Positions 1 to 6,889 of a stretch of 33,914 bases of DNA are shown here, piece by piece (position 1 is the stretch's first letter; every line of letters begins with the position of its first letter). Below the pieces are notes generated by a model. That model was not told the DNA's origin. It searched no databases and saw only the letters and a list, made by a program, of their open reading frames with translations. The DNA is from an uncultured Oscillospiraceae bacterium. GTDB lineage: Bacteria > Bacillota > Clostridia > Oscillospirales > Oscillospiraceae. The translations under genes were made by a program, and so were the position numbers. Where the stretch lies: assembly GCA_934636865.1 (NCBI GenBank), contig CAKUBI010000024.1, positions 1-33,914 of the forward strand, in the 5' to 3' direction.

Positions 1-462
1 CATCATCAGCACCTTGAGCACGGGATAGAGCATGGAGGAGACCGTGTAGCCCTTTTCCTCCATGCCCTCCGGCAGGAGCAGCGGATAAAAGCTGCTGTAG
101 GCCAGCTCGTCGAAGGCGCTCAGGCATGCAAGCAGCAGTGAAAAGCCCAGATAGACCGTGTAGGAGAACTGGCAGCGCAGAAGATAGATCCCCGCCAGCG
201 CATACAGCAGCGCGTTGACCGCATCGCCGCCGACAAGGAAGGGCTTGCGCGCATGGCGGTCCATCAGCGGTGCGATCAGCAGCGGCAGCACCGCGCCGGG
301 CAGCAGCGAGATCGCCAGCACGAGCGCCGACGCCAGCGTGCTGCCCGTTTCGTCGAAAACCAGAAACGACAGCGCGAAGCTGCTGAGGATCCCTCCCACC
401 GCGCCGAGCGAGGTCGCCAGCGTGATACGGACGACGTCCGCCGTCCAGAGTGTTTTTTTCAT
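1..462 (-). CDS. MFS transporter, N-terminal part (runs off window)
   Basis: The reading frame starts at the ATG at 460-462 and stays open to the window edge, giving 154 residues of a longer protein. It begins MKKTLWTADVVRITLATSLG and shows about four hydrophobic segments. After the second comes PLMDRHARKPFLVGGD, which matches the conserved MFS loop between helices 2 and 3 (G-x-x-x-D-R-x-x-R/K-x). This supports a major facilitator permease, probably an efflux type of about 400 residues; the substrate cannot be told. A GAGGTGAG ribosome site lies four bases before the ATG. It sits 100 bp downstream of the XRE/TPR regulator in the same direction, with an intrinsic terminator between, so it may be controlled by that regulator or by read-through. 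Confidence 0.8.
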   Translation of the reverse strand, partial: MKKTLWTADVVRITLATSLGAVGGILSSFALSFLVFDETGSTLASALVLAISLLPGAVLPLLIAPLMDRHARKPFLVGGDAVNALLYALAGIYLLRCQFSYTVYLGFSLLLACLSAFDELAYSSFYPLLLPEGMEEKGYTVSSMLYPVLKVLMM

Positions 463-503
463 GTTTCTCACCTCGCCATTATTATGGCACATGGCGTGGG
501 CGC

Positions 504-548
504 AAAAAAGGCGGTATCTGTGGGAAAATTTCTCCCGTCAGATACCGC
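504..548 (-). terminator. Intrinsic terminator between XRE regulator and MFS gene
   Basis: A perfect 10-bp stem, GCGGTATCTG at 511-520 with CAGATACCGC at 539-548, encloses an 18-nt loop that holds a small inner GGGA/TCCC stem. On the minus strand it is followed by a run of six T (complement of 504-509). It lies 15 bp after the regulator's stop. Confidence 0.85.
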
Positions 549-562
549 TTAATCCTTATTTT

Positions 563-1702
563 TTACTTCTCTATAGGAAAATCCTCCAGCAGCGCGCAAG
601 CCTCCCGGTAGCGGCGGTTCGCCTTGTACCAGGCGAGCATCCACGGCAGGTGGAAGCGCGCGTAGCCCGCGCCGCGCTCGCGCCGCAGCAGGGCGAAGCA
701 TTCCGTCAGCAGTGCGCCGTAGCGCTCGTCGTGCAAAGGGTCCGGCTGCTCCAGCCGGCAGCGCACAAGGGCGAGCATCTGCCGCTCGGGTTCGTGCTCC
801 TCGCCGCTATGGAGCATCGTCTCCGCCCTTGCCAGCGCGGCAAGGGCCTCGTCCCGCCGTCCCAGCGCCTCGCAGCAGACGGCAAGCTTGTGCAGCGCCA
901 GCGCGTTCGGCTCCTCCAGCGTGGAAAAATACGCATACGCCGCCGCAAAATCGCCGCACTCGATCTTCGTCGCCGCCGCGTTGTAGCGGATCATCGCCAG
1001 CGTTTCCCGGTCGCCGAGCGCTTCGGCAAGCCGCTGCGCGACCGCATAGTGCTGCTGCATCTGCTTGAGATCGCCCAGATCCGAGCAGCAGTTGCCGAGA
1101 TACACGCGGCAGCTCATCATGATATGCGCAAAGCCCTCCGCGGCCGCGGCGTCATAGGCGGCGCGCAGCGCCTCAGTCGCGGCGGCATAGCGGCCGAACG
1201 CGTAGAGCCGGGCCCCCTGCCACAGGCGGATCGCCGCCGCGGGATAAAGCAGCGCCGCCTCCTCGTGCCGCCCCTCCAGCACGCGCTGGAGCGCAAGCTG
1301 CCGCCGGTCCAGAAACGGGATGAATTCCGCATCCAGCGGCCGGCGCTCCCCGTCCGTTTCGGCGGCAAGAGAGCGCAGCAGCAGATAGTCCGGCGCACAG
1401 GGGCTGCAAAGGAGCGTGCGTTCCTGCGTATGCAGCGGCGCAAACGCAGCGGCAAACGCCGCCGCGTCTCCCGCAAAAAGCGCCTCCATGCACGCTTCCG
1501 TCTGCGCGCGCAGCGTCTCATCCTCCGTCCAGGAAAGTCCCAGCCGCGCAAAGAGCAGCGCGAGGATCTCCTCCGACGCCTCCGCCTTGCCCTGTTCGAT
1601 CTTGGAAAGGTACGACGTGCCGCAGATTCCGCGGCACAATCCCTCCTGGCTCCACATGCGCGCAAGGCGCTCGCGCCGGATCAGAAGCCCCGCAATGCTC
1701 AT
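563..1702 (-). CDS. XRE-family regulator with C-terminal TPR-like repeats
   Basis: A 379-residue protein. Residues 1-60 form a helix-turn-helix of the XRE type (RRERLARMWSQEGLCRG, then SYLSKIEQGKAEAS, the usual recognition-helix signature). The remaining ~310 residues are alanine-rich paired helices of TPR type (for example FAHIMMSCRVYLGNCCSDLG and LALHKLAVCCEALGRRDEAL). This architecture is that of Rgg/PlcR/NprR-like regulators, some of which bind secreted peptides; whether this one does is not shown. No small peptide gene with a good ribosome site was seen directly downstream. The start ATG at 1700-1702 follows a GGGGGGAG ribosome site. A likely -10 (TATACT) lies about 30 bp upstream. It probably controls itself and the MFS gene. 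Confidence 0.82.
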   Translation of the reverse strand: MSIAGLLIRRERLARMWSQEGLCRGICGTSYLSKIEQGKAEASEEILALLFARLGLSWTEDETLRAQTEACMEALFAGDAAAFAAAFAPLHTQERTLLCSPCAPDYLLLRSLAAETDGERRPLDAEFIPFLDRRQLALQRVLEGRHEEAALLYPAAAIRLWQGARLYAFGRYAAATEALRAAYDAAAAEGFAHIMMSCRVYLGNCCSDLGDLKQMQQHYAVAQRLAEALGDRETLAMIRYNAAATKIECGDFAAAYAYFSTLEEPNALALHKLAVCCEALGRRDEALAALARAETMLHSGEEHEPERQMLALVRCRLEQPDPLHDERYGALLTECFALLRRERGAGYARFHLPWMLAWYKANRRYREACALLEDFPIEK

Positions 1703-1729
1703 CTCGCTCCCCCCTTTTTCAGTTTTTCC

Positions 1730-1758
1730 AGTATAGCATATCCCGCCGGAAAGGAACA
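1730..1758 (-). promoter_or_regulatory. Candidate promoter of the XRE/TPR regulator
   Basis: On the minus strand TATACT (1730-1735) is a good -10. The -35 position 17 bp upstream (TGTTCC) is poor, so the regulator may need an activator or this call may be wrong. Confidence 0.35.
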
Positions 1759-1949
1759 GTCCCCGTTTTCCGGCGCGCGGCGGGCAGCGCGCCCGTTTCC
1801 GCGCGGAAACGCACTGGTCCAGAAAGGAAATAATTTCGTGTCCAGTAGGCCCTGCCAGAGGGCGCGAAGGCGTGTCCGCCGCGCGCGGAAGCGCGCCGCA
1901 TCGCCGCGCTGCGGCCTTTTTCCGCAGACCAGCTTATTTTCATTTGCAT
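1741..1949. other. Intergenic region between divergent XRE gene and arcB
   Basis: No gene with a ribosome site and coding character was found here. The stretch is GC-rich to about 1920 and then AT-rich. It holds a perfect 16-bp palindrome, GTTTCCGCGCGGAAAC, at 1795-1810, which could be an operator or a chance GC-rich palindrome. Confidence 0.4.
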
Positions 1950-1956
1950 GTGCCAG
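1950..1956 (+). promoter_or_regulatory. Shared motif ATGTGCCAG upstream of arcB
   Basis: ATGTGCCAG at 1948-1956 lies 25 nt before the arcB -35 hexamer. The same nine bases occur 25 nt before the arcA -35 (opposite orientation relative to transcription), and a close variant (AAGTGCCAG) abuts the candidate yjiH promoter. This is a candidate binding site for a regulator common to the three units; the MocR-type protein encoded among them is the obvious suspect. Confidence 0.4.
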
Positions 1957-1981
1957 TCGCCGCCGTAAAATTGCGTCTCTC

Positions 1982-2009
1982 TTGCTTTTATAGCCAAAAA
2001 TACTATAAT
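1982..2009 (+). promoter_or_regulatory. Sigma-A-type promoter for arcB
   Basis: TTGCTT (1982-1987), a 16-bp spacer and a perfect TATAAT (2004-2009). Transcription would start near 2016, giving a leader of about 60 nt before the arcB ATG. Confidence 0.7.
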
Positions 2010-2015
2010 GATGAT

Positions 2016-2032
2016 AGCATTATTTGGATGCT
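2016..2032. promoter_or_regulatory. Imperfect palindrome at the arcB transcription start
   Basis: AGCAT (2016-2020) and ATGCT (2028-2032) form an inverted repeat with an AT-rich centre at the expected start point. Its size (17 bp) and AT-rich core are like an ARG box but it does not match the Bacillus consensus well. Binding by ArgR is a guess. Confidence 0.3.
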
Positions 2033-2076
2033 TTTTATGAGAGATTTTGAGAAATAAGAAAAAGGAGGACTCCCTC

Positions 2077-3072
2077 ATGCCCGTCAATCTGAAAGGCCGT
2101 TCGTTCCTCACGCTCAAGGACTTCACCCCTGACGAGATCCGCTACATGCTCAACCTCGCCGCCGACCTGAAGGCCAAAAAGCGCGCCGGCATCCGCGGCG
2201 ATCTGCTCGCCGGCAAGAACATCGTGCTGCTGTTCGAAAAGACCTCTACCCGCACGCGCTGCGCGTTTGAAGTCGCCGCGCACGACGAAGGCGCCAGCGT
2301 CACCTTCCTCGACTCCAAGTCGTCCCAGATGGGCAAGAAGGAGACCATGGTCGATACCGCCAAGGTCCTCGGCCGCTTCTATGACGGCATCGAGTACCGC
2401 GGCTACGACCAGAAGGTCGTCGAGGGTCTCGCCGCCAATGCGGGCGTGCCCGTGTGGAACGGCCTGACCGACGTTGACCACCCCACGCAGGCGCTGGCCG
2501 ACATCCTGACCCTCATGGAGAACACCAAAAAGCCGCTGAGCAAGTGCAAGCTCGTTTTCTGCGGCGACACGCGCAACAACGTTGCCTACTGCCTGATGTA
2601 CATCTGCGCAAAGCTCGGCATCCACTATGTCGGCTGGGGCCCGAAGGAGCTTGCTCCCGCAGCGGACGTTGTGGCCTACTGCCGCGAGGTCGCCAAGGAG
2701 ACCGGCGCCATCGTCGAGTACGGCGAGGACAAGGCTCTCTTGAAGGGCGCGGATGCGCTCTACACCGACATCTGGGCCTCCATGGGCGAAGAGGACAAGA
2801 TCCCCGAGCGCGTCAAGCTGCTCACGCCCTACAAGGTCACGGGCGAGGTGATGAAATCCACCGGGAACGAGGACTGCATCTTCCTGCACTGCCTGCCCTC
2901 CTTCCACGACTTCGACACCACCATGGCCGCTTCCCAGAAGGAGCTCGGCTATGATATCCGCGAGGTCACAGACGAGGTCTTCCTCTCCCCCAACTCCAAG
3001 GTCTTTGACGAGGCCGAAAACCGCATGCACACCATCAAGGCCGTCATGGTCGCCACCATCGGCAACGTGTAA
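2077..3072 (+). CDS. arcB: Ornithine carbamoyltransferase
   Basis: A 331-residue enzyme that interconverts ornithine plus carbamoyl phosphate and citrulline plus phosphate in the cytoplasm. All family signatures are present: the carbamoyl-phosphate loop STRTR (57-61), HPTQ (135-138), the ornithine-side DIWASMG (231-237) and HCLP (271-274). Length is normal. The ATG at 2077 is chosen because an AAAGGAGG ribosome site ends eight bases before it; an earlier in-frame TTG has no such site. Arginine deiminase and ArgR lie next door, pointing to the catabolic deiminase pathway (citrulline to ornithine plus carbamoyl phosphate) rather than synthesis, although sequence alone cannot exclude argF. Carbamate kinase, the third pathway enzyme, is not in this window. 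Confidence 0.95.
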   Translation: MPVNLKGRSFLTLKDFTPDEIRYMLNLAADLKAKKRAGIRGDLLAGKNIVLLFEKTSTRTRCAFEVAAHDEGASVTFLDSKSSQMGKKETMVDTAKVLGRFYDGIEYRGYDQKVVEGLAANAGVPVWNGLTDVDHPTQALADILTLMENTKKPLSKCKLVFCGDTRNNVAYCLMYICAKLGIHYVGWGPKELAPAADVVAYCREVAKETGAIVEYGEDKALLKGADALYTDIWASMGEEDKIPERVKLLTPYKVTGEVMKSTGNEDCIFLHCLPSFHDFDTTMAASQKELGYDIREVTDEVFLSPNSKVFDEAENRMHTIKAVMVATIGNV

Positions 3073-3091
3073 GCGTATAACTTCAAACTGG

Positions 3092-3126
3092 AACCGGACC
3101 GGGGCGCTGCCCCGGTCCGGTTTTTT
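3092..3126 (+). terminator. Intrinsic terminator of arcB
   Basis: A 14-bp GC-rich stem (AACCGGACCGGGGC with its complement, 3092-3122) with a GCT loop, followed by six T. It lies 20 bp after the stop codon. Confidence 0.92.
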
Positions 3127-3135
3127 CTTCTATTC

Positions 3136-3179
3136 AAAAATGCGGAAGAGACGCGGACTTTCATCCGCGTCTCTTCCGC
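3136..3179 (-). terminator. Intrinsic terminator of argR
   Basis: A perfect 16-bp stem (GCGGAAGAGACGCGGA, 3142-3157, with 3164-3179) and a six-base loop, followed on the minus strand by ATTTTT. It ends the convergent arcA-argR transcript. Confidence 0.85.
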
Positions 3180-3180
3180 T

Positions 3181-3218
3181 CTTCTCTCTTCTCTCTTCTC
3201 TCTTCTCTCTTCTCTCTC
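3181..3218. repeat. Heptanucleotide tandem repeat (CTTCTCT)x5
   Basis: Five perfect copies of CTTCTCT plus three bases of a sixth (38 bp) lie between the argR stop codon and its terminator. The minus-strand transcript here is pure purine (AGAGAAG). It is outside the coding frame, so copy-number changes would alter only the 3' untranslated region. Confidence 0.9.
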
Positions 3219-3224
3219 AAAAGC

Positions 3225-3677
3225 TCACTTGCAGTATTGTTCCAGATTGCGGCGGAGGGTGTTCGCCTCCGTCTCGCCGCGGGCGACGATAGCGACCGAG
3301 TCGTTGCCGGAGATGCAGCCGAGCATCTGCGGCAGACGCATCGCGTCAATGGCCGCGCCCGCCGCGTCGGCAAGGCCGGGCAGCGTTTTGAGCAGCACCA
3401 CGATGCCCGCGCTGTCCACGCTGACGCTGCATTCTTTCAGGATCAGCTGTAAACGCCTGGCATTGTCGATATGATCCGCCTTGCCGGAAACGGCGTAGCG
3501 GCTGCGGCCGCCTCCGATCGGCTCCTTGTAGAGGTAGAGCTCCTTGATATCGCGCGAGACGGTGGTCTGCTTGGTCTCGATGCCGCACTCGGCAAGACGC
3601 GCGATCAGCTCCTCCTGCGTTTCAATGTCGTACTTTTCGATCAGCTCCAGGATCTTTTCCTGTCGTTTACTTTTCAC
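3225..3677 (-). CDS. argR: Arginine repressor ArgR
   Basis: A 150-residue protein, the usual ArgR length. The N-terminal winged helix (1-70) includes KSKRQEKILELIEKY and the recognition segment TKQTTVSRDIKEL. The C-terminal hexamerisation and arginine-binding core includes GCISGNDSVAIVARGE (GNDS in place of the commoner GDDT). The start is taken as the GTG at 3675-3677, which has an AGGAGG site eight bases upstream; a longer in-frame extension lacks one. It is 88 bp downstream of arcA in the same direction with no clear U-tract terminator between, so co-transcription is likely. In Firmicutes ArgR/AhrC represses arginine synthesis and activates catabolism when arginine is bound. Confidence 0.93.
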   Translation of the reverse strand: MKSKRQEKILELIEKYDIETQEELIARLAECGIETKQTTVSRDIKELYLYKEPIGGGRSRYAVSGKADHIDNARRLQLILKECSVSVDSAGIVVLLKTLPGLADAAGAAIDAMRLPQMLGCISGNDSVAIVARGETEANTLRRNLEQYCK

Positions 3678-3765
3678 ACTTTGATCCTCCTGTCCCTTGA
3701 TTTTGCGCGCGGCGCAGGGCGGCGGGGCGCTCCCCGCCATGGAAGGCAGTCTCTTTCGTGCGTTT

Positions 3766-4986
3766 TTACAGATCGTCGCGGTTGACCGGGCAGGACATGC
3801 AGCGCGGGCCGCCGCGTCCGCGCGACAGCTCGGCCGACGGCACGGTCAGCACGTCGAGGCCATGCTTTGCAAGCAATTCATTCGTCACATAGTTGCGCTC
3901 GTAGGTGATGACGCGGCCCGGCGCGATGCACAGCGTGTTCGAACCGTCGTTCCATTGCTCGCGCTGCGCGGCCATCAGGTCGCCGCCGCCGCAGCGGATC
4001 AGATCGACCGCGGGCAGCTTGAGCTCGAGAGCCAGAATGTCCTTGAGCTCCTCCTTCAGCGCGCTGAAGCGAAGCTCGCCGTGCTCGTCGAGCGTCATCT
4101 CATAAACGCTTAGCGGGCCCTCGATCTCGGGATGGATGGTGAACTTGTCGTGATCGACCATCGTAAAGACGGTATCGAGGTGCATGAACGCGCGCGTTTC
4201 GGGAATGTCGAAGGCCAGGACCTTCTTAAAACCGGAATTCTGTAAGAGGTTGCGCGCAAACGTCTCCGCGCCGGAGACCGTCGTGCGCTGGGAAAGGCCG
4301 ACGGCCACGATGTCCTTGGAGAGCACGAGCACGTCGCCGCCCTCGATGGAGTAGCTGTCGGACAGGTCGTACCACATCTTGTTGTCCGGCGCAGCAAAGT
4401 CGCGGTCGTAGAGGAACATGTACTTCAAAAGCAGGCTCTCGCGCTTGCGCGCGGGGGTGTGCATTCTGTGGATGTTGATGCCCTCGCCCACGCAGGCGCC
4501 GGGGTCGCGGGTGAAATACAGGTTCGGCATGGGGTCGGAGACGAAGGGATAGTCGTCGTCCACCAGGTCCATCAGGGACGTGGGCTGCTTGGTGGCCACC
4601 TCGCAGCGCTTGATGCCCGCGATAAGCTTGGTCACCATCTGCTTGGGCGGCATGTCGAGAAGAAGGCTCGTCATGCTCGCGCGCAGGCCCTTGGCGTGGA
4701 TCTTGCTGATGTTCAGAAAGTCGTTCACCAGCTGGATCTGGCGCACGGGGTCGGCGATGGCCTTGGCCACCTCGTCCACATAGTAAACGACCTCGACGCC
4801 GTTTTCGCGCAGGACCTCGGCAAAGCGGTCGTGCTCCTCCTGCGCGACCTTGAGGTAGGGGATATCGTCAAACAGCAGGCGCTCGAGCGTGCCGGGCGTC
4901 AGCGATTCCAGCTCCTCGCCGGGGCGGTGCAGCAGCACCTTATTGAGCTTTCCGATCTCGGAAAAGTTATGGATGCCTGGATACAT
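3766..4986 (-). CDS. arcA: Arginine deiminase
   Basis: A 406-residue enzyme that hydrolyses arginine to citrulline and ammonia. Family signatures: MPNLYFTRDP (153-162), EGGDVL (215-220), the active-site FMHLDTVFTM (267-276, His269 and Asp271), RCGGGD (331-336), and the nucleophile Cys396 in GGPRCMSCP near the C-terminus. The start codon at 4984-4986 gives the normal N-terminus (HNFSEIGKLNKVLLHRPGEE) and follows an AAGGGAG ribosome site; the open frame upstream has no family similarity. The transcript probably includes argR. With arcB it makes the first two steps of the ATP-yielding deiminase pathway. Confidence 0.96.
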   Translation of the reverse strand: MYPGIHNFSEIGKLNKVLLHRPGEELESLTPGTLERLLFDDIPYLKVAQEEHDRFAEVLRENGVEVVYYVDEVAKAIADPVRQIQLVNDFLNISKIHAKGLRASMTSLLLDMPPKQMVTKLIAGIKRCEVATKQPTSLMDLVDDDYPFVSDPMPNLYFTRDPGACVGEGINIHRMHTPARKRESLLLKYMFLYDRDFAAPDNKMWYDLSDSYSIEGGDVLVLSKDIVAVGLSQRTTVSGAETFARNLLQNSGFKKVLAFDIPETRAFMHLDTVFTMVDHDKFTIHPEIEGPLSVYEMTLDEHGELRFSALKEELKDILALELKLPAVDLIRCGGGDLMAAQREQWNDGSNTLCIAPGRVITYERNYVTNELLAKHGLDVLTVPSAELSRGRGGPRCMSCPVNRDDL

Positions 4987-5112
4987 GGTATGCTCCCTTC
5001 CCGGGGCGCCGGCGGCTCTCTCATCCACCGCCCGAAACGACCCCGCCGTGATTTGTTTGCGCCGTGCCGCCGTGAAAACGGCGCGCCATGGTCCGTTCTT
5101 TCTTCTGGCTCC

Positions 5113-5140
5113 AGTATAATCGCTTCTTCTCCGCTTGTAA
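5113..5140 (-). promoter_or_regulatory. Promoter of arcA
   Basis: On the minus strand TTACAA (5135-5140), a 16-bp spacer and TATACT (5113-5118). This gives a leader of about 120 nt before the arcA ATG. Confidence 0.6.
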
Positions 5141-5165
5141 TGTATCAGCACCGGCAGCATTTTAT

Positions 5166-5172
5166 GTGCCAG
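5166..5172 (-). promoter_or_regulatory. Shared motif CTGGCACAT upstream of arcA
   Basis: Read on the minus strand this is CTGGCACAT (complement of 5164-5172), the same nine bases as upstream of arcB, again exactly 25 nt from the -35 hexamer. It abuts the stop codon of the MocR-type gene. Confidence 0.4.
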
Positions 5173-6654
5173 TTATTCCTCCAGCTCTTCTTTCAGCGCT
5201 TTTTGCAATACCTCCATGCCCTGCGCGAGCCGCTCGTCCGACTCGTAGGAGTAGTTGATGCGGATATGGTCGCGCCCGCCGTTTTTATAGGGGTAAAAAA
5301 CGTGTCCGGGGATGAGCGTGACGCCCATGTTGTAGGCCCGGCTGATGAAATGCTTGCTGTCCACGCCGTCGGGCAGGCGGCACCAGACGTAAACGCCGCC
5401 GAGCGGCCTGTCGTAGCGCACGCCGAGCGGCGCGAGCTCATCGAGCCTGCGGCAGACAAGGTCGCGCTTTCTGCGGTACTCCTCGCGGAAGCGCGCGAGC
5501 GCGGCATAGTAGCTGCCGTCGTCCAGGTACATGCCGAGGAGCTTCTGCGTCAGCCAGTCCGAAGCCATCAGCCGCACGGAGACAAGATAGCTCAGCGCTC
5601 GGACAAAATCGCGGTTGCCCGTGACGAAGGCAAGGCTCAGCCCCGGCACGAACGTGAGCGAAAAGGAATAGATGTAGATCACGTTACCCATTGTGTCAAA
5701 GGCCTTGATCGGCGGGAGCTTTTCCCCCTCGTAGGCAAGCTCGCTCGCCGCGTCCTCCTCCACGATTGGGATGCGGTAGCGGTTGGAAAGCTCGACGAGC
5801 TTTTTGCGCCGCTCGAGCGACAAAATATGCCCCGTTGGGTCGTGGTAGCTCGAATTGACGAAGATGAGCCTCGGCTTTGTGTGCGTGAGCAGATTTTCGA
5901 GCACCTCGCAGTCCATGCCGTTTTCATCGACCGGCACGGAGAGGATGCGTGCGCCCGCGAGCTCCATCACGCGGAACATATCCGGGTGCACCGGCTCCTC
6001 CATCACGACGCTGTCGCCGGGCTTGACGAGCAGCGTCACGATAAAGTCGAGCGCCTGGTTCGTCTCCGCGAGCACCTGGATCTCGCCCGTCGAGGCCTTC
6101 ACGCCCTTCGTGCCGAGGAAGGAGACGAGCTTCTGGCGCAGGAAGCGGTCGCCCTTGTAGGGGCTGAAAAAGTACTGGCACGGGCCGCTGCCCGTGACGA
6201 GCGAGGCGATGTCGCGCGCCACGCGGTCCGGCGGATACACCTCGCGCGCGGCGATGCCGCTGCCGAGGGAATAATGGCTCTCGTCCGTAAAGCGCTGGAA
6301 AAGATCGTCGAAGGTCTTTTCCATGTCAAGGTATTTGTCATCCACCGCGCTGACCCAGTTCACGCGGCCCGCGCACTCGCAGCCTCTTTCCTCCGTCTCC
6401 GCGGGCGCGCCGCCCTCCGCGGCGGTGACCACATAGCCGACGCCCTGGCGCGACTCGATCCATGCGTCGCTCTTGAGCTCGCTGTACGCCTTGACGACCG
6501 TGTTGCGGTGCACGTCAAGGATCTGCGCGAGCGCGCGCTCGCTCGGCAGCGTGCTGGCTCTCGGCAGCGCGCCGCTGATGATCTGCGCTTTGATCTGGTC
6601 GGCGATCTGAAGGTATACGGGAACCTTCGAATCCTTGTCTATCCTGATTGTCAT
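5173..6654 (-). CDS. MocR-type GntR/aminotransferase-fold regulator lacking PLP lysine
   Basis: A 493-residue protein. Residues 1-75 are a GntR winged helix (PVYLQIADQIKAQIISGALP, LPSERALAQILDVHRNTVVK). Residues ~110-490 have the fold-type I aminotransferase domain typical of MocR/GabR/PdxR regulators. The normal PLP-binding motif SFSKT is here SFSLT (330-334): the Schiff-base lysine is leucine (codon CTC). The EDDYDSE motif is EEDAASE, keeping the pyridine-nitrogen aspartate but losing the tyrosine. The substrate-carboxylate arginine appears kept (HIRINYSYES, Arg465). It may therefore bind an amino acid without PLP chemistry. The start at 6652-6654 is chosen because it begins the GntR domain and has an AAAGGGAG site. 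It lies between arcA and yjiH, so arginine or ornithine sensing is a reasonable guess. Confidence 0.88.
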   Translation of the reverse strand: MTIRIDKDSKVPVYLQIADQIKAQIISGALPRASTLPSERALAQILDVHRNTVVKAYSELKSDAWIESRQGVGYVVTAAEGGAPAETEERGCECAGRVNWVSAVDDKYLDMEKTFDDLFQRFTDESHYSLGSGIAAREVYPPDRVARDIASLVTGSGPCQYFFSPYKGDRFLRQKLVSFLGTKGVKASTGEIQVLAETNQALDFIVTLLVKPGDSVVMEEPVHPDMFRVMELAGARILSVPVDENGMDCEVLENLLTHTKPRLIFVNSSYHDPTGHILSLERRKKLVELSNRYRIPIVEEDAASELAYEGEKLPPIKAFDTMGNVIYIYSFSLTFVPGLSLAFVTGNRDFVRALSYLVSVRLMASDWLTQKLLGMYLDDGSYYAALARFREEYRRKRDLVCRRLDELAPLGVRYDRPLGGVYVWCRLPDGVDSKHFISRAYNMGVTLIPGHVFYPYKNGGRDHIRINYSYESDERLAQGMEVLQKALKEELEE

Positions 6655-6741
6655 CGGGTCTCTCTCCCTTTCTGCGGCGCTCCGGTCTCTCACCTCCGGC
6701 GCGCACGGTGCGAGGTTCCGCAGTTCTCACTATCTGTCTGC

Positions 6742-6771
6742 ATTTTACCATAACATAATGTGATTTGTACA
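6742..6771 (-). promoter_or_regulatory. Candidate promoter of the MocR-type gene
   Basis: On the minus strand TGTACA (6766-6771), an 18-bp spacer and TAAAAT (6742-6747). The segment is flanked by a distant inverted repeat TGTCTG/CAGACA (6735-6740 and 6770-6775), which might be a self-control site. Confidence 0.35.
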
Positions 6772-6801
6772 GACATTTTTGTGCATCTGCGCTAAAGTCC
6801 T

Positions 6802-6844
6802 AAAAATATAAGGCAGAAGGCGTCCAAAATGGACGCCTTCTGCC
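6802..6844 (-). terminator. Intrinsic terminator of yjiH-like gene
   Basis: A perfect 15-bp stem (GGCAGAAGGCGTCCA, 6812-6826, with 6830-6844) and a three-base loop. On the minus strand it is followed by TTATATTTTT; on the plus strand by TTTT, so it may work both ways. It lies 45 bp past the stop. Confidence 0.88.
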
Positions 6845-6889
6845 TTTTCCGGTCGGAAACTATGAGCGGAGCAAGTCGAAGCTTACCCT

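Noticed and set aside
3181..3218. Short regular repeats as a CRISPR array
   Set aside because: The unit is seven bases with no spacers, and no cas genes are present.
4988..5110. 22-codon frame with two adjacent Arg codons in the arcA 5' leader (minus strand), a possible arginine leader peptide
   Set aside because: Weak ribosome site, only two Arg codons and no terminator before arcA.
4459..6753. 764-codon plus-strand frame opposite arcA and the MocR-type gene
   Set aside because: Repetitive His/Arg/Ala/Val composition typical of antisense frames in GC-rich genes; it covers two well-supported genes and has no ribosome site.
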